Positions 55,329 to 64,000 of a stretch of 64,000 nt of DNA are shown piece after piece. Every line of letters begins with the position of its first letter. The stretch's first letter is position 1. The notes under the pieces are model-generated. The model worked only from the letters and a program-made list of their open reading frames with translations, made no database searches and was not told the DNA's origin. The DNA is taken from NCBI RefSeq assembly GCF_014332515.1, contig NZ_VFSD01000021.1:1-64000 (forward strand), in the 5' to 3' direction. The position numbers were made by a program, and so were the translations under genes. This DNA comes from Pontibacter beigongshangensis. GTDB lineage: Bacteria; Bacteroidota; Bacteroidia; Cytophagales; Hymenobacteraceae.

Positions 55329-58172
55329 TTAAAGCTTCACCAGTTTAAGTACGGTTCGCTCCGCTCCCTTTTCTATCTGCAGATAGTAAATTCCTCCGGC
55401 CATATGGTGCAGGCTTAACTGCTGCTGCAGCGTCTGGCTATATTTTGTAGGCCGCAGTGTTCTCAGTACCCTTCCGGTATTGTCCATTACTTTCATCTCT
55501 ACGGCACCACGGTAAGCTCCTGTTACTTCTACCCAAGCTGCATTTCTGGCCGGGTTAGGGTACACCAATTCCTGCTGAGCTGCAGCAATTGCCTCTCCGA
55601 ATGAGAGTACCAGCCCTTGCCATGGCAGCAGATCCGGAGCGGGTGCAGGTAGTTTTACAGAGGTAAATAAGTGGAACTCGCCGGGCTGCAGGTTAATTCT
55701 TTCGGCTGTGTTAGTGATTGGAACCTCATCGCCTGTAAAATAGTCGTACCAGGTGCCTGTGCCCGGGAAGTTGGCATTAGGGCTCTGCAGTTTCGTGTCG
55801 AAGTTACCGATGATGTGGACGTTCATGGTCTCGTGCCGCAGGGTGATGCGCTTTACCAGGTTGTTAAAGTCGAGCGTGAAATCTGTGGTCTGGAACGCCG
55901 GTTCCGTCAGCTTCAGGTGGATAAGGGCTGCATATACCTGGTAAAGCTTTTGCCGCTCCGGATCATCTTGGTATTCCCAGCGGATAGGTTTTTCGCCGGT
56001 GCGGCCGTTATAATTGATGGCTACATCGTAGCCCAGTTCGCCGAACTGCCAGATAAGTTTCGGGCCGGGAACAGGCAGGAAAAAGGCAGCTGCCAGTTTA
56101 GATCTGTTCAGGGCGGTAGTAAGGTTCCGTGTATTATAGGCTCCCTCCGATTGGCCAGCCTGCTGCACATCATATAACAGACGCTCCTCGTCGTGGCTCT
56201 CCAGGTACCCTACCACATGCGGCTGCTGCCAGTTGCGCTGCTTATAGCTGATCCAGGATGGGTTGGCCTGTACGCCTTTGGCCAGGTTGCGGTAATCGTG
56301 GTTGTGATTGCCCCAAAAGAGCATGCCATAATCTGCCAGTTCCTTCTCTTCCTGGTTATCGGCAAAGTGTTCCAGCATAACATAGGCAGTGGCATCGTAA
56401 GAGCGGATCTCGTCATAGATTCTTCTCCAGGCGGCCACACGGCTGGCGTCATAGGCGCTCCAGGTACTTACATTGTTCCCGCTGTTCTTCTGTGTAAAGC
56501 CTTTGGAAAGGTCGAAGCGGTAACCATCTATGTTGTATTCCTGCAGCCAGTAGCGGTTTACCCGCTCCACCAGCGCCTTAGTGGCCTCGCTCTCATGGTT
56601 AAAATCAAAGAAAACGTTGAAGGGATGGGTGGCTTCCTGATTAAAATAGGGGCTGTTAGCGGCGGGTTTAGTACCATCCCAATAAAGCTTCACATACGGG
56701 AATTCGTAGTCGGCCTGGTTCAGCACCATGTCCAGGATCACGGCCAATCCAAACTCGTGGCATTTGTCGATAAAGGCTTTCAGATCGTTTTTGGTACCGT
56801 AGGCTTTGTCTGGCGCGAAGTAGAAGATCGGGTTGTAGCCCCAGGGATTGTTGCCGGAGAATTCGTTGACCGGCATCAGTTCAATGGCATTTACGCCCAG
56901 GCGTTTGAGATAAGTGAGGGTATCGGCAAGGGTTTTATAATTCCGTGATTCTATAAAATCGCGCACCAGCAGTTCGTACACGACCATGTTGGTAGGATCA
57001 GGACGCTCAAAATCCTGTATCTGCCAAGTATATGGCTGCTGGTTTGTCTGCAGCACCGACACAATACCAGTGGCACCGGCCGGGTAGGCTTTCAGGTTCG
57101 GATAGGTGGCGGCAGGAATATACTGGTCGTTGTTCGGGTCCAGAATTTTATCGGTATACGGGTCTGCCACAGCCAATGCACCATCTACCAGGTACTGGTA
57201 GGCCACCTCCTGTCCCGGTGGGAGTCTGGTCAGCTCAATCCAGTACCGGGTGCCATCGGGCGTCCGGTTCAGGAGGTATTCCGGGGCGGGAGTCCAGTTG
57301 TTGAACTCGCCGATGGCGTAGACAAAGCTCTTATGCGGCGCGAAAAACGAGAGTACCACCTTATCGCCGCTAATGTAGTTTACGCCATCCTGCATGCCTG
57401 CCGGCAGTTCTGCTACCGTAGGAACCGGACGCACTGTAAAGTAGAACGTGCTAGTGGCGGTTTCAGTAGCCGTTTTGGCTTCTACATCCACTCTTTTGCG
57501 CACTCCAGCCGCCGCACCAGTATTCAGGCTGTATTCCAGCAGCGTTTGCTGCTGCACGGTATGCACGACTTGATTATCTACTTTAAGCGTGATATTTGCT
57601 GTTGCGGAGGCAGTGGCTTTTATAGGAATGGTTCTGTTGGCTTCGGTAAAAAAGGAGGTTTCGGCAGGCGTCTGAAAGGCGACCTGCAGCGCATTCGTAT
57701 AAATGGGGATGATGAAATCTTCGGTCTGGGCAGAGCCATTCCCATTTTTCAGCAGCAGCCCCAGCTTAACAATAGGTTTATCGGCCGGCACCCCGAAATA
57801 GGTTCTGGGCACCAGCTTTATCTCCCAGCGGTCGTTGCCCAGGTAGGTCATGCGGCCCGGCTCATAAGGGGCTGTCCAGGTGGCTTGGTCAGCCGGCGTG
57901 TACTCAAAAGCGGTTCCGGCCTCGGTGGTACCTGCCCCGGACCACAAATAAACATCGTTTGTTTTGCCAAGCAAACCTGCCGCACGTGAGTCTTTTGCCT
58001 GTTTCACATCGAAGATGATGGTTACTTCCTGGTCGGCTGTAGGAAAGGCGGGCACTGTGGCAACAGCCTGACCCAGCAATTGGTGGGGAGCCAGCATGGG
58101 GCAGACGATCAACAGCATCAGGCTGAAAATATACTGGCTCCTGTTTTTTAAATTGTAGAAATGTGCCATCAT
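55329..58172 (-). CDS. Secreted GH13 alpha-amylase-family enzyme with T9SS domain
   Basis: I start at 58172 (MMAHFYNLKNRSQYIF), since residues upstream look non-coding; 58211 is the earliest Met. After a signal peptide come an N-terminal beta domain and an E-set domain. A CBM48-like module (VVLSFFAPHKSFVYAIGEFN) leads to the GH13 barrel. Region II is DGYRFDLSKG, region III YVMLEHFADN (acid/base Glu) and region IV LESHDEER. The last 75 residues are a T9SS domain (LVYPNPARNAAWVEV, GGIYYLQIEKG). It would cut alpha-glucans outside the cell. It is the last gene of the starch cluster, preceded by a repeat copy. Confidence 0.88.
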   Translation of the reverse strand: MMAHFYNLKNRSQYIFSLMLLIVCPMLAPHQLLGQAVATVPAFPTADQEVTIIFDVKQAKDSRAAGLLGKTNDVYLWSGAGTTEAGTAFEYTPADQATWTAPYEPGRMTYLGNDRWEIKLVPRTYFGVPADKPIVKLGLLLKNGNGSAQTEDFIIPIYTNALQVAFQTPAETSFFTEANRTIPIKATASATANITLKVDNQVVHTVQQQTLLEYSLNTGAAAGVRKRVDVEAKTATETATSTFYFTVRPVPTVAELPAGMQDGVNYISGDKVVLSFFAPHKSFVYAIGEFNNWTPAPEYLLNRTPDGTRYWIELTRLPPGQEVAYQYLVDGALAVADPYTDKILDPNNDQYIPAATYPNLKAYPAGATGIVSVLQTNQQPYTWQIQDFERPDPTNMVVYELLVRDFIESRNYKTLADTLTYLKRLGVNAIELMPVNEFSGNNPWGYNPIFYFAPDKAYGTKNDLKAFIDKCHEFGLAVILDMVLNQADYEFPYVKLYWDGTKPAANSPYFNQEATHPFNVFFDFNHESEATKALVERVNRYWLQEYNIDGYRFDLSKGFTQKNSGNNVSTWSAYDASRVAAWRRIYDEIRSYDATAYVMLEHFADNQEEKELADYGMLFWGNHNHDYRNLAKGVQANPSWISYKQRNWQQPHVVGYLESHDEERLLYDVQQAGQSEGAYNTRNLTTALNRSKLAAAFFLPVPGPKLIWQFGELGYDVAINYNGRTGEKPIRWEYQDDPERQKLYQVYAALIHLKLTEPAFQTTDFTLDFNNLVKRITLRHETMNVHIIGNFDTKLQSPNANFPGTGTWYDYFTGDEVPITNTAERINLQPGEFHLFTSVKLPAPAPDLLPWQGLVLSFGEAIAAAQQELVYPNPARNAAWVEVTGAYRGAVEMKVMDNTGRVLRTLRPTKYSQTLQQQLSLHHMAGGIYYLQIEKGAERTVLKLVKL

Positions 58173-58254
58173 AAAGCAGTTAATTTTAGAATGATCTTTA
58201 TTGTGCTGCAAAAACCTGGAATGTACGATCCTGGCAAACTTTTATAATGATCAT

Positions 58255-58302
58255 GGCCCTTCCGGAGCTTTCTGCTCCTGTTGGTGCTGCTCTTCAAAAA
58301 CC
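58255..58302 (+). repeat. Dispersed spacer repeat, best copy
   Basis: GGCCCTTCCGGAGCTTTCTG followed by CTCCTGTTGGTGCTGCTCTT. It lies upstream of the GH13/T9SS gene. The best match is the inverted copy at 20313-20360. Confidence 0.7.
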
Positions 58303-58373
58303 AAGTATTAGTCTTTCCCTTCACACCTAAGATTCTCTCATGAGTAAGAGAGAGTGCTAGGCCTGCTGTCAGG

Positions 58374-60221
58374 CTACCGCTGCTTTTTCAGAACGACTGC
58401 TGACAAAGCATCCAGGTCAATCTTTTTACCCTTCACCTGCTTGTTATCCAGCAGATTCACGTAGTTCGCTCTGACAGGCAGCGTAAATGATTTTTTGCCA
58501 GGCTCCAGGTTAAATACTACAAGGATCTCATCTGCTGTATCCATGCGTTTATAGGCCAGCATTTTGCCGCTTGTCTCCAGAAACTTGATGTCGCCGTGGG
58601 TAAGCACCGGGTTGCTTTTCCGGATGCTGATTAGCTTCCGATAATGCGCAAACTGCTGCTGGTTAAAGCCTACCGGATCGTATTCCTCAGGTCCCGGCTG
58701 GTAGTTGTTCCGGGACTCGGGTTCAAAGGTATACTCGCTCCACCAGAGGGGTTTCCGGCAGTCCGGGTCGTCGGCACCCCACATGCCCATTTCTTCCCCG
58801 TTCCAGATCTGGGGAGCTCCGATGCTGGTAAATAAATGGACCAGGTACAGCTGCACCCGCTTATAGGTTTCTGCATCGGGTTTGCCTGTTCTGTAAGCAG
58901 GATCATCGTTTGGCGAGGCTTTGAACTTATACTTATTCTGGTTGTAAAAGCTGGTCAGCAGCCTGGGTGTGTCGTGTGTGGAGGAGGTGTTCATCATGGC
59001 GTAGCGGTTTTCGGGGAGCAGCCTGTTCCACTGGAACTGCAGACTGTCTCTGAACTGGCGGTCATCAATCTCAAAGTCGGTTTTGGCGAAGAAATACCTG
59101 GCCGGGCGGAAGGCATGGTAAAACATGACCGCATCAAAAACATCGCCGCCTGTATAGGGCACAGGATCCATGAACTGGTCCGGCCATTTCTGGAACCAGA
59201 CTTCACCCACTAAATAAGCTTCCGGATTGACTGACCGTACAAGCTTTCTGTAGTCGCGCCAGAAGCCCATGCCGATATGGTCTGCCACATCCAGGCGGAA
59301 ACCATCTATCCCTTTGGTTACATCGCCATCAGGCGCTAGCCATCTTTTCGATACATCCATAATGTGCTGCTTGGCCACCTCATGTATATCCCCCTCGTAA
59401 GGGTGCCCGATCTGGCGGGTTGTGGTGATGTTTACCTTTTTCAGCTCTGGCAGGCTGCTGATGTCCAGCCAGCCATGGTAATCGAATTCGTTTTGAGGAG
59501 TAGCAGGGTTATCAAAAGCCTTGATGTTGTAAAGGTCCCTGAAGGGAGACTTCTCCTGGTTCTTCAGAATATCCTGCCAGGCCCAGAACATGGTGCCGGT
59601 GTGGTTCCAGGAGTAATCCACGATGATTTTCATGTTGCGCTGATGCAGTTCCTGCACCAGTTGCAGGAAAAGCTTGTCTGCCGCCGTCCATTTCCAGGTG
59701 GAAGGGTCGAGTGGATCTTCGCTGGCGATAAGCTGCATATCGCCTTCAGGGTCAGGGCCAAAGTTCACATCTATGTGGTGATAGTTCCGGGCATCGAATT
59801 TATGCATGGAGGGTGCATCGTTTATCGGGTTGAAATACAGCGCCGTTACACCGAGCTCCTGCAGGTAGTCTAGTTTGTCTAGCACGCCCTGCAGGTCGCC
59901 ACCATACCTTCTGTTATGCACCGTCTGGTTAAAGGGTTTACCCGTTCTTTTCGCCCAGGGCTCGAACTCATACCAGTTATGCGTCCACTTCGAGATCGCC
60001 CAGTCGTCGGGCATGATCTGGTCCATGGGCGGCACGTTTACATTGGCCGGTTTTGGATCGTTTGTGGTATCGCCATTGTAAAACCGCTCCACAAATATCT
60101 GGTACCAGATAGCAGTTTTGCTCCACTCCGGCGGCTGGCTGAATGGTGTAGGCTGTTGCTGCGAAAAGGCCGGCCCCCAGCAGCAAAGCAAAAGCAGCAT
60201 TAGAAAGTACAGTCTTTTCAT
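58374..60221 (-). CDS. GH13 alpha-amylase/neopullulanase-like enzyme
   Basis: The 615-residue protein has a signal peptide ending GPAFSQ (about residue 20). The GH13 barrel starts with WSKTAIWYQIFVERFYNGD and includes region I KIIVDYSWNHTG, region II GIDGFRLDVADH (nucleophile Asp, about 310), region III AYLVGEVWFQKW (Glu, about 339) and region IV STHDTPR (about 418). The C-terminal beta domain ends AVVLKKQR. It resembles periplasmic SusA-type neopullulanases that degrade maltodextrins. It starts 65 nt after the MFS transporter stop, in the same operon. Confidence 0.88.
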   Translation of the reverse strand: MKRLYFLMLLLLCCWGPAFSQQQPTPFSQPPEWSKTAIWYQIFVERFYNGDTTNDPKPANVNVPPMDQIMPDDWAISKWTHNWYEFEPWAKRTGKPFNQTVHNRRYGGDLQGVLDKLDYLQELGVTALYFNPINDAPSMHKFDARNYHHIDVNFGPDPEGDMQLIASEDPLDPSTWKWTAADKLFLQLVQELHQRNMKIIVDYSWNHTGTMFWAWQDILKNQEKSPFRDLYNIKAFDNPATPQNEFDYHGWLDISSLPELKKVNITTTRQIGHPYEGDIHEVAKQHIMDVSKRWLAPDGDVTKGIDGFRLDVADHIGMGFWRDYRKLVRSVNPEAYLVGEVWFQKWPDQFMDPVPYTGGDVFDAVMFYHAFRPARYFFAKTDFEIDDRQFRDSLQFQWNRLLPENRYAMMNTSSTHDTPRLLTSFYNQNKYKFKASPNDDPAYRTGKPDAETYKRVQLYLVHLFTSIGAPQIWNGEEMGMWGADDPDCRKPLWWSEYTFEPESRNNYQPGPEEYDPVGFNQQQFAHYRKLISIRKSNPVLTHGDIKFLETSGKMLAYKRMDTADEILVVFNLEPGKKSFTLPVRANYVNLLDNKQVKGKKIDLDALSAVVLKKQR

Positions 60222-60286
60222 CCTTCTAGCTTTAAGGTGGGAATTTGAAAACGTTGATAAAAGTGATTCCGGGGCAGTATTCCCGA

Positions 60287-61666
60287 CTATAAACTATCCT
60301 TTTTACTCCAGGGGAACATCAGGCTATAGGGTCTGTCTTCATCGCGCACAAATATGACGGCCACAGCAGACAGCAGCATAAAAACCCCTGCTATCACAAT
60401 GGCATAAATGGCTTCGCCACCAAATACCCGCGTAACGAGCACGCCCCCAAACAAGCCGTTGACAATTTGCGGAAAGGTGATGAAGAAGTTGAAAATGCCC
60501 ATGTACACCCCCATTTTTTTAGGAGGAAGCGAACCCGAAAGTATGGCATAAGGCATGGCCAGAATGCTGCCCCAGGCAAGTCCGATCCCTATCATCGAAA
60601 GAACCAGGTACAAAGGGTCGGTAATAAAAAATATAGACAATAATCCAGCGCCTCCGCAAACCAAAGAAAAAGCATGCGTGATTTTACGGGTGGTGGCTCT
60701 GGCTATAGCAGGCAAGAAAAGCGCGTATATTGCCGAAACACCATTGTAGATTCCGAAAAGTATGCCGACCCAGTTTCCGGCATCGGCATACAGCTCAGAG
60801 GATGTGTCGCCGGGCTGTACTTTGTAGATATGCTGTGCAATAGCCGGGGTGGTGAACACCCACATCGAAAATAAGGCAAACCACGAGAAAAACTGCACCA
60901 CGCCTAACTGCTTCATGGTTGGAGGCATGTTCCTGAAATCCTTGAAAATGGCCGACAAGCCTTTGCCTTCCTCCTCCAGTACTTCGGGCGGATAAAATTT
61001 CGCAAACTCATCTGGAGCATACTCTTTGGTGGTAAACACCGTCCAGGCCACCGTGCCCAGCATAAAGAAGGCGCCAACGTAGAAGGAGAAGATTACATTG
61101 GGCGGCACCTGCCCCTCCACTGCCGTTTTGGACACACCTAAGAACTCAGCAAAGATATAGGGCAGCCAGGAGCCGATAACCGCACCAAGCCCGATCAGGA
61201 ACGTCTGGATGGAGAAGCCAAAGCTGCGCTGCTTATCCGGAAGGGTTTCTGCGACAAGTGCCCGGAAGGGCTCCATGGCTACATTCATGGCAGCATCCAT
61301 GATCATGAGCATACCGGCACCTACCAGAATGGGCGGCAGCAGGTAAGCCAGCACTTCGGCATTGGGCATAAACAGCAGGGCGGCACCAGCCATAACCGCT
61401 CCTGCCAGTATGAAGGGCCTTCGCCTGCCCAGCCTGTTCCAGGTACGGTCGCTGTAGTGCCCTACAATGGGTTGCACCACCATACCCGTTATGGGCGCTG
61501 CCAACCAGAACAAAGAAAGACTCTCTACGTCGGCTCCAAACGTTTGCAGAATGCGGGAAGCATTACTGTTCTGCAAGGCAAACCCGAACTGAATCCCTAA
61601 AAAGCCGAAGCTCATGTTCCAGATCTGGAAAAAAGAGAGCTTCGGTTTGTGTAATAACTTCGGCAT
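60287..61666 (-). CDS. MFS sugar transporter (SLC45/maltose-type)
   Basis: The 459-residue membrane protein has 12 predicted segments. It starts LSFFQIWNMSFGFLGIQFGF and holds the family motif HYSDRTWNRLGRRRPFIL in loop 2-3. It has PYAILSGSLPPKKMGVYMGI in the second half. This subfamily sits beside Bacteroidota alpha-glucan genes and is thought to import maltose or malto-oligosaccharides across the inner membrane. It lies between two GH13 genes in one operon. A TGTTATAACA palindrome is 18 nt upstream of its start. Confidence 0.88.
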   Translation of the reverse strand: MPKLLHKPKLSFFQIWNMSFGFLGIQFGFALQNSNASRILQTFGADVESLSLFWLAAPITGMVVQPIVGHYSDRTWNRLGRRRPFILAGAVMAGAALLFMPNAEVLAYLLPPILVGAGMLMIMDAAMNVAMEPFRALVAETLPDKQRSFGFSIQTFLIGLGAVIGSWLPYIFAEFLGVSKTAVEGQVPPNVIFSFYVGAFFMLGTVAWTVFTTKEYAPDEFAKFYPPEVLEEEGKGLSAIFKDFRNMPPTMKQLGVVQFFSWFALFSMWVFTTPAIAQHIYKVQPGDTSSELYADAGNWVGILFGIYNGVSAIYALFLPAIARATTRKITHAFSLVCGGAGLLSIFFITDPLYLVLSMIGIGLAWGSILAMPYAILSGSLPPKKMGVYMGIFNFFITFPQIVNGLFGGVLVTRVFGGEAIYAIVIAGVFMLLSAVAVIFVRDEDRPYSLMFPWSKKDSL

Positions 61667-61683
61667 AGTGTGCTTATAAAATG

Positions 61684-61693
61684 TGTTATAACA
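61684..61693. promoter_or_regulatory. Palindrome TGTTATAACA upstream of the MFS gene
   Basis: The core sits in AAATGTGTTATAACATTTTT, 18 nt before the MFS start and 43 nt past the GH13 stop. It is identical in its 10-bp core to the site at 55285. It could be an operator for the transporter gene. Confidence 0.35.
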
Positions 61694-61736
61694 TTTTTTG
61701 AATTGCCGGGAGGGCAGTTCGTTACATCGGGTTACC

Positions 61737-63308
61737 TTACTTTCGCAATATGAGTGTGCTGTAGGCCGGCAGTTGTACCGCTCCTTTACGGAATGATGCC
61801 TCGTTGCTTTGGAAGGCGGTGGTCGTATAGGTCTTCAGGTTCTCCGGCAAAGGCATGTTTACCGCTGTGCCAGACAGATTGTGCAGCACTAGTACGTCTT
61901 CCTCTTCGTGTCTTCTGGTAAAAGCTGCTATAGCCGGGTTTTGCAGCTGCAGGGGCTCCACCTCCCCATAGGTTAAGGCTTTGCTGTTGTTCCTGAACCG
62001 GATTAAAGTTTTGTAGTGGTTCAGGAGAGAATTTTCATCGGCTGCCTGTGCTGCGGCAGGTACCACGGCTTGCTCGGTAGAGTGTTTTGCCTGTACCCAT
62101 TTGGTGCGGCACCCGTCTTTGCTGGCCTCTTCCCAGATAAAAGGCTCCCTGATCAGTTCGTCCGGCTTTTTGCCTTTCATGCCTATCTCCTCTCCATAGT
62201 AGATGTAAGGAGCACCAGGTAGCGTGAAGAGCAAGGCTGCGGCCATCCGGGCTTTGTTTATATCGCCGTTCAGCTCGCTCATAATGCGGTTCTGGTCGTG
62301 GTTGGTCAGGAAGGTGGCATCTATGAAGTCAGGGTTAATGCTGCGGTAATAGTCTCTTATGTTTTTGTGCTTAATCACCAGCGAATCTGCCCTCTCCTGC
62401 TGTACCGCATTGGTGATGGCGTAGCCCATATCGAAGTTGAACAGGGCGTGCAGGCCTTTGGTATAGGGCCCAACCGTTTCGGCATCGGCCCACACCTCCC
62501 CTACCAGGTACACATCCGGCTTTACTTTCTGCATCTCCGTCTTAAAATCCACCCACCACTGGTGGTTGTCCTCAGGTCGGTCGTCGGGGAAAATATGGCG
62601 GGCGGCATCCAGCCTGAAACCGTCCACGCCCATCTCGGTGAGCCAGTGCCGGCCAATGGTAAACACTTCCTCGCGCAGCTTCGGGTTATCGAAATTGAGG
62701 TCGGGCATGCCGCCATAGAAGTAGCCGTAGTAGCGGTAGTCGTTGCCCTTTACTTCGTGCCAGCGGTTCACGTTGTCGGAGTCGCCGGCCAGAATTTTGC
62801 CTTCCGTCTGGGTTTCGGGGTCATCTTTATGCGCCCACACGTAGTAATCGCGGTAGGGGCTGTTGGGGTCGCTCTTGGCACTCTGGAACCAGGGGTGGTC
62901 TACGCCGGAGTGGTTCAGCACCAGGTCGATCACCACCTTTATGTCCCGCTGATGGGCCTGCCGCACAAATTCCTGAAAGTCTTCCTTGGTGCCGTAGTCG
63001 GGGTGAACGCCGTAGTAATCCACCACATCGTATTTGTGGTAAGATGGCGACGGGCTGATGGGCATGAGCCAGACTGCTCCTACGCCCAGGTCCTGGAGGT
63101 AGTCGAGCCGGGCGGTCATGCCTTTAATGTCGCCGATGCTGTCGCCGTCGGAGTCGCAGAAAGACTGCACAAAAATTTCGTAGGTAACGCCGCGCGGCCA
63201 TTCGCTCACCTGTGCCTGCTGAGTAGCCAGGTTTTCGGTACTGCTGCAGGCGGAGGCAAGGCTTAAGGTTGTAAAAAGAAGGAAGTTATGTAAGGTGTTT
63301 TTCTTCAT
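61737..63308 (-). CDS. GH13 alpha-amylase lipoprotein (SusG-like role)
   Basis: The 523-residue protein carries a lipobox LSLASAC (Cys near 21), so it is membrane-anchored. The barrel has region I IKVVIDLVLNHSG, region II MGVDGFRLDAARH (nucleophile Asp, about 232), region III VYLVGEVWAD (Glu, about 267) and region IV FLTNHDQNR (about 336). A C-terminal beta domain ends STLILRK. It has the oligo-1,6-glucosidase/alpha-amylase look with QSFCDSDGDSIGDIKG near the start (a calcium-site-like loop). It is followed closely by the MFS gene. Its exact bond specificity is not visible. Confidence 0.88.
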   Translation of the reverse strand: MKKNTLHNFLLFTTLSLASACSSTENLATQQAQVSEWPRGVTYEIFVQSFCDSDGDSIGDIKGMTARLDYLQDLGVGAVWLMPISPSPSYHKYDVVDYYGVHPDYGTKEDFQEFVRQAHQRDIKVVIDLVLNHSGVDHPWFQSAKSDPNSPYRDYYVWAHKDDPETQTEGKILAGDSDNVNRWHEVKGNDYRYYGYFYGGMPDLNFDNPKLREEVFTIGRHWLTEMGVDGFRLDAARHIFPDDRPEDNHQWWVDFKTEMQKVKPDVYLVGEVWADAETVGPYTKGLHALFNFDMGYAITNAVQQERADSLVIKHKNIRDYYRSINPDFIDATFLTNHDQNRIMSELNGDINKARMAAALLFTLPGAPYIYYGEEIGMKGKKPDELIREPFIWEEASKDGCRTKWVQAKHSTEQAVVPAAAQAADENSLLNHYKTLIRFRNNSKALTYGEVEPLQLQNPAIAAFTRRHEEEDVLVLHNLSGTAVNMPLPENLKTYTTTAFQSNEASFRKGAVQLPAYSTLILRK

Positions 63309-63379
63309 GGTTTTTATGTCTGAACCTTGATTTATGGATTTGCTTGATTTACTTAATTGTAAATTATTCTAATGAAAAT

Positions 63380-63420
63380 GGCCCTCCGGCTATTCTGCTC
63401 CTGCTGGTGCTGCTCCTGCC
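63380..63420 (+). repeat. Dispersed spacer repeat copy
   Basis: GGCCCTCCGGCTATTCTGCT followed by CCTGCTGGTGCTGCTCCTG, with left flank AATTATTCTAATGAAAAT shared with the 36661 copy. It lies upstream of the GH13 lipoprotein gene. Confidence 0.65.
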
Positions 63421-63451
63421 TCTATAGTCTTTTCAATGTTCCTGAGACAGA

Positions 63452-64000
63452 TCAGAAATTTATGGTGAAGCGGTTTTTGTCGTTCTTCACCACCAGGCTC
63501 TGCACTTCGTAGCCTTCCAGCGGGTTGGCTACGCCTTGTGGGTCGAAGCGGGAAATTGGTTCTAGGAAGCTGGCAAAATCTTTGGCAAGTGACTGGTTTT
63601 TGCTGTTCAGCTTTACCTTTTTCGTGCCAATAAACCCGTGGAGCACCACCTTTATATTGTTGAAGTTTGATGTGAAATTACCTTCTACCTGGTCAAAGGT
63701 GATGGCTTTGCGCCGTGGGTCGTACTGGATGGTGCGCTTGTAGTAGCCGCCATTTTCATAGTCGTAGCTTTCGCCATCGTCTTCGTAGTACACAAAGGAG
63801 TTGCTTACGTCGCCTTTATAAACATGCACCGTCAGCGTGTCGGTTGGTTTTTCACCGGTGTGCTGCACCAACGACTGTATCGGGATAATGCTGCTTTCCT
63901 TCACGTAAATGGGGAGCTTGTTGTATTGGATGCCAATCAGCTTCTCCTGCCCCCCCTGCTCCACCTCGCCTGTAAACAGGTTGTACCACTTGCCTTTAGG
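63452..64000 (-). CDS. GH31 alpha-glucosidase, C-terminal part
   Basis: The frame is open to the right window edge, so only the last 182 residues are seen. They begin GKWYNLFTGEVEQGGQEKL and include KLPIYVKESSIIPIQS and FVYYEDDGESYDYENGGYYK. They end in a DUF5110-type beta domain. This is the C-terminus of a family 31 glycoside hydrolase. The catalytic barrel lies outside. GH31 enzymes release glucose from maltodextrins, in line with the GH13 genes downstream. Confidence 0.82.
   Translation of the reverse strand, partial: PKGKWYNLFTGEVEQGGQEKLIGIQYNKLPIYVKESSIIPIQSLVQHTGEKPTDTLTVHVYKGDVSNSFVYYEDDGESYDYENGGYYKRTIQYDPRRKAITFDQVEGNFTSNFNNIKVVLHGFIGTKKVKLNSKNQSLAKDFASFLEPISRFDPQGVANPLEGYEVQSLVVKNDKNRFTINF

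Noticed and set aside
62298..63266. A 322-codon plus-strand frame opposite the GH13 lipoprotein gene
   Set aside because: Antisense shadow of a clearly real GH13 gene; Val/His-rich without family match.

Overview
The window reads as a Bacteroidota chromosome segment, most likely a Cytophagales/Hymenobacteraceae-type organism. It has two tandem SusC/SusD pairs, a hybrid two-component regulator with Reg_prop propellers, several secreted enzymes ending in type IX secretion (T9SS) sorting domains, and Bacteroidota conjugative-element genes (TraN C-terminus, ArdC, RadC-like). The genus is inference. No rRNA, intact tRNA or CRISPR array was seen.

Region A (1-6.8 kb) is a broken defence and catabolic zone. 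The C-terminal part of an RloC-like ABC ATPase is followed by a type I restriction specificity gene (hsdS) cut by an IS3-family element. On the far side of the IS lies a GC-rich, 5'-truncated hsdR carrying an in-frame palindromic insertion, then a PLD-type nuclease-like gene. Decayed fragments of an SDR dehydrogenase and an FAH-family hydrolase follow.

Region B (6.8-42.8 kb, all minus strand) is a large pectin utilisation locus. A 1467-residue hybrid two-component system at the right edge would regulate it. Next come an alpha/beta hydrolase and a tight operon of GH28 polygalacturonase, two CE12 rhamnogalacturonan acetylesterases and a CE8 pectin methylesterase. After relics of another SusD and another regulator come two SusC/SusD pairs and a surface DUF4957/DUF5123-type lipoprotein. 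An operon PL1-GH43-GH95, a large CE8 with beta-strand repeats and a second PL1 complete it. Together they would demethylate and deacetylate pectin, cut the backbone, trim side chains and import oligosaccharides.

Region C (43-55.1 kb) is mobile-element debris: relics of IS5, IS3 and IS110 transposases, a glgX pseudogene with one internal stop, an intact ABC exporter, and an in-frame chimera of a fatty-acid desaturase with TraN. Conjugative-element genes follow. ardC and radC are each preceded by a near-identical 196-nt leader that can fold into the same hairpin, with compensatory changes between the copies. A frameshifted periplasmic-binding-type sensor gene ends the region.

Region D (55.3-64 kb, minus strand) is a starch/maltodextrin cluster: three GH13 enzymes, an SLC45-like MFS transporter and the C-terminus of a GH31 alpha-glucosidase.

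A dispersed repeat of about 45 bp recurs, in both orientations, in the spacers of regions B and D.
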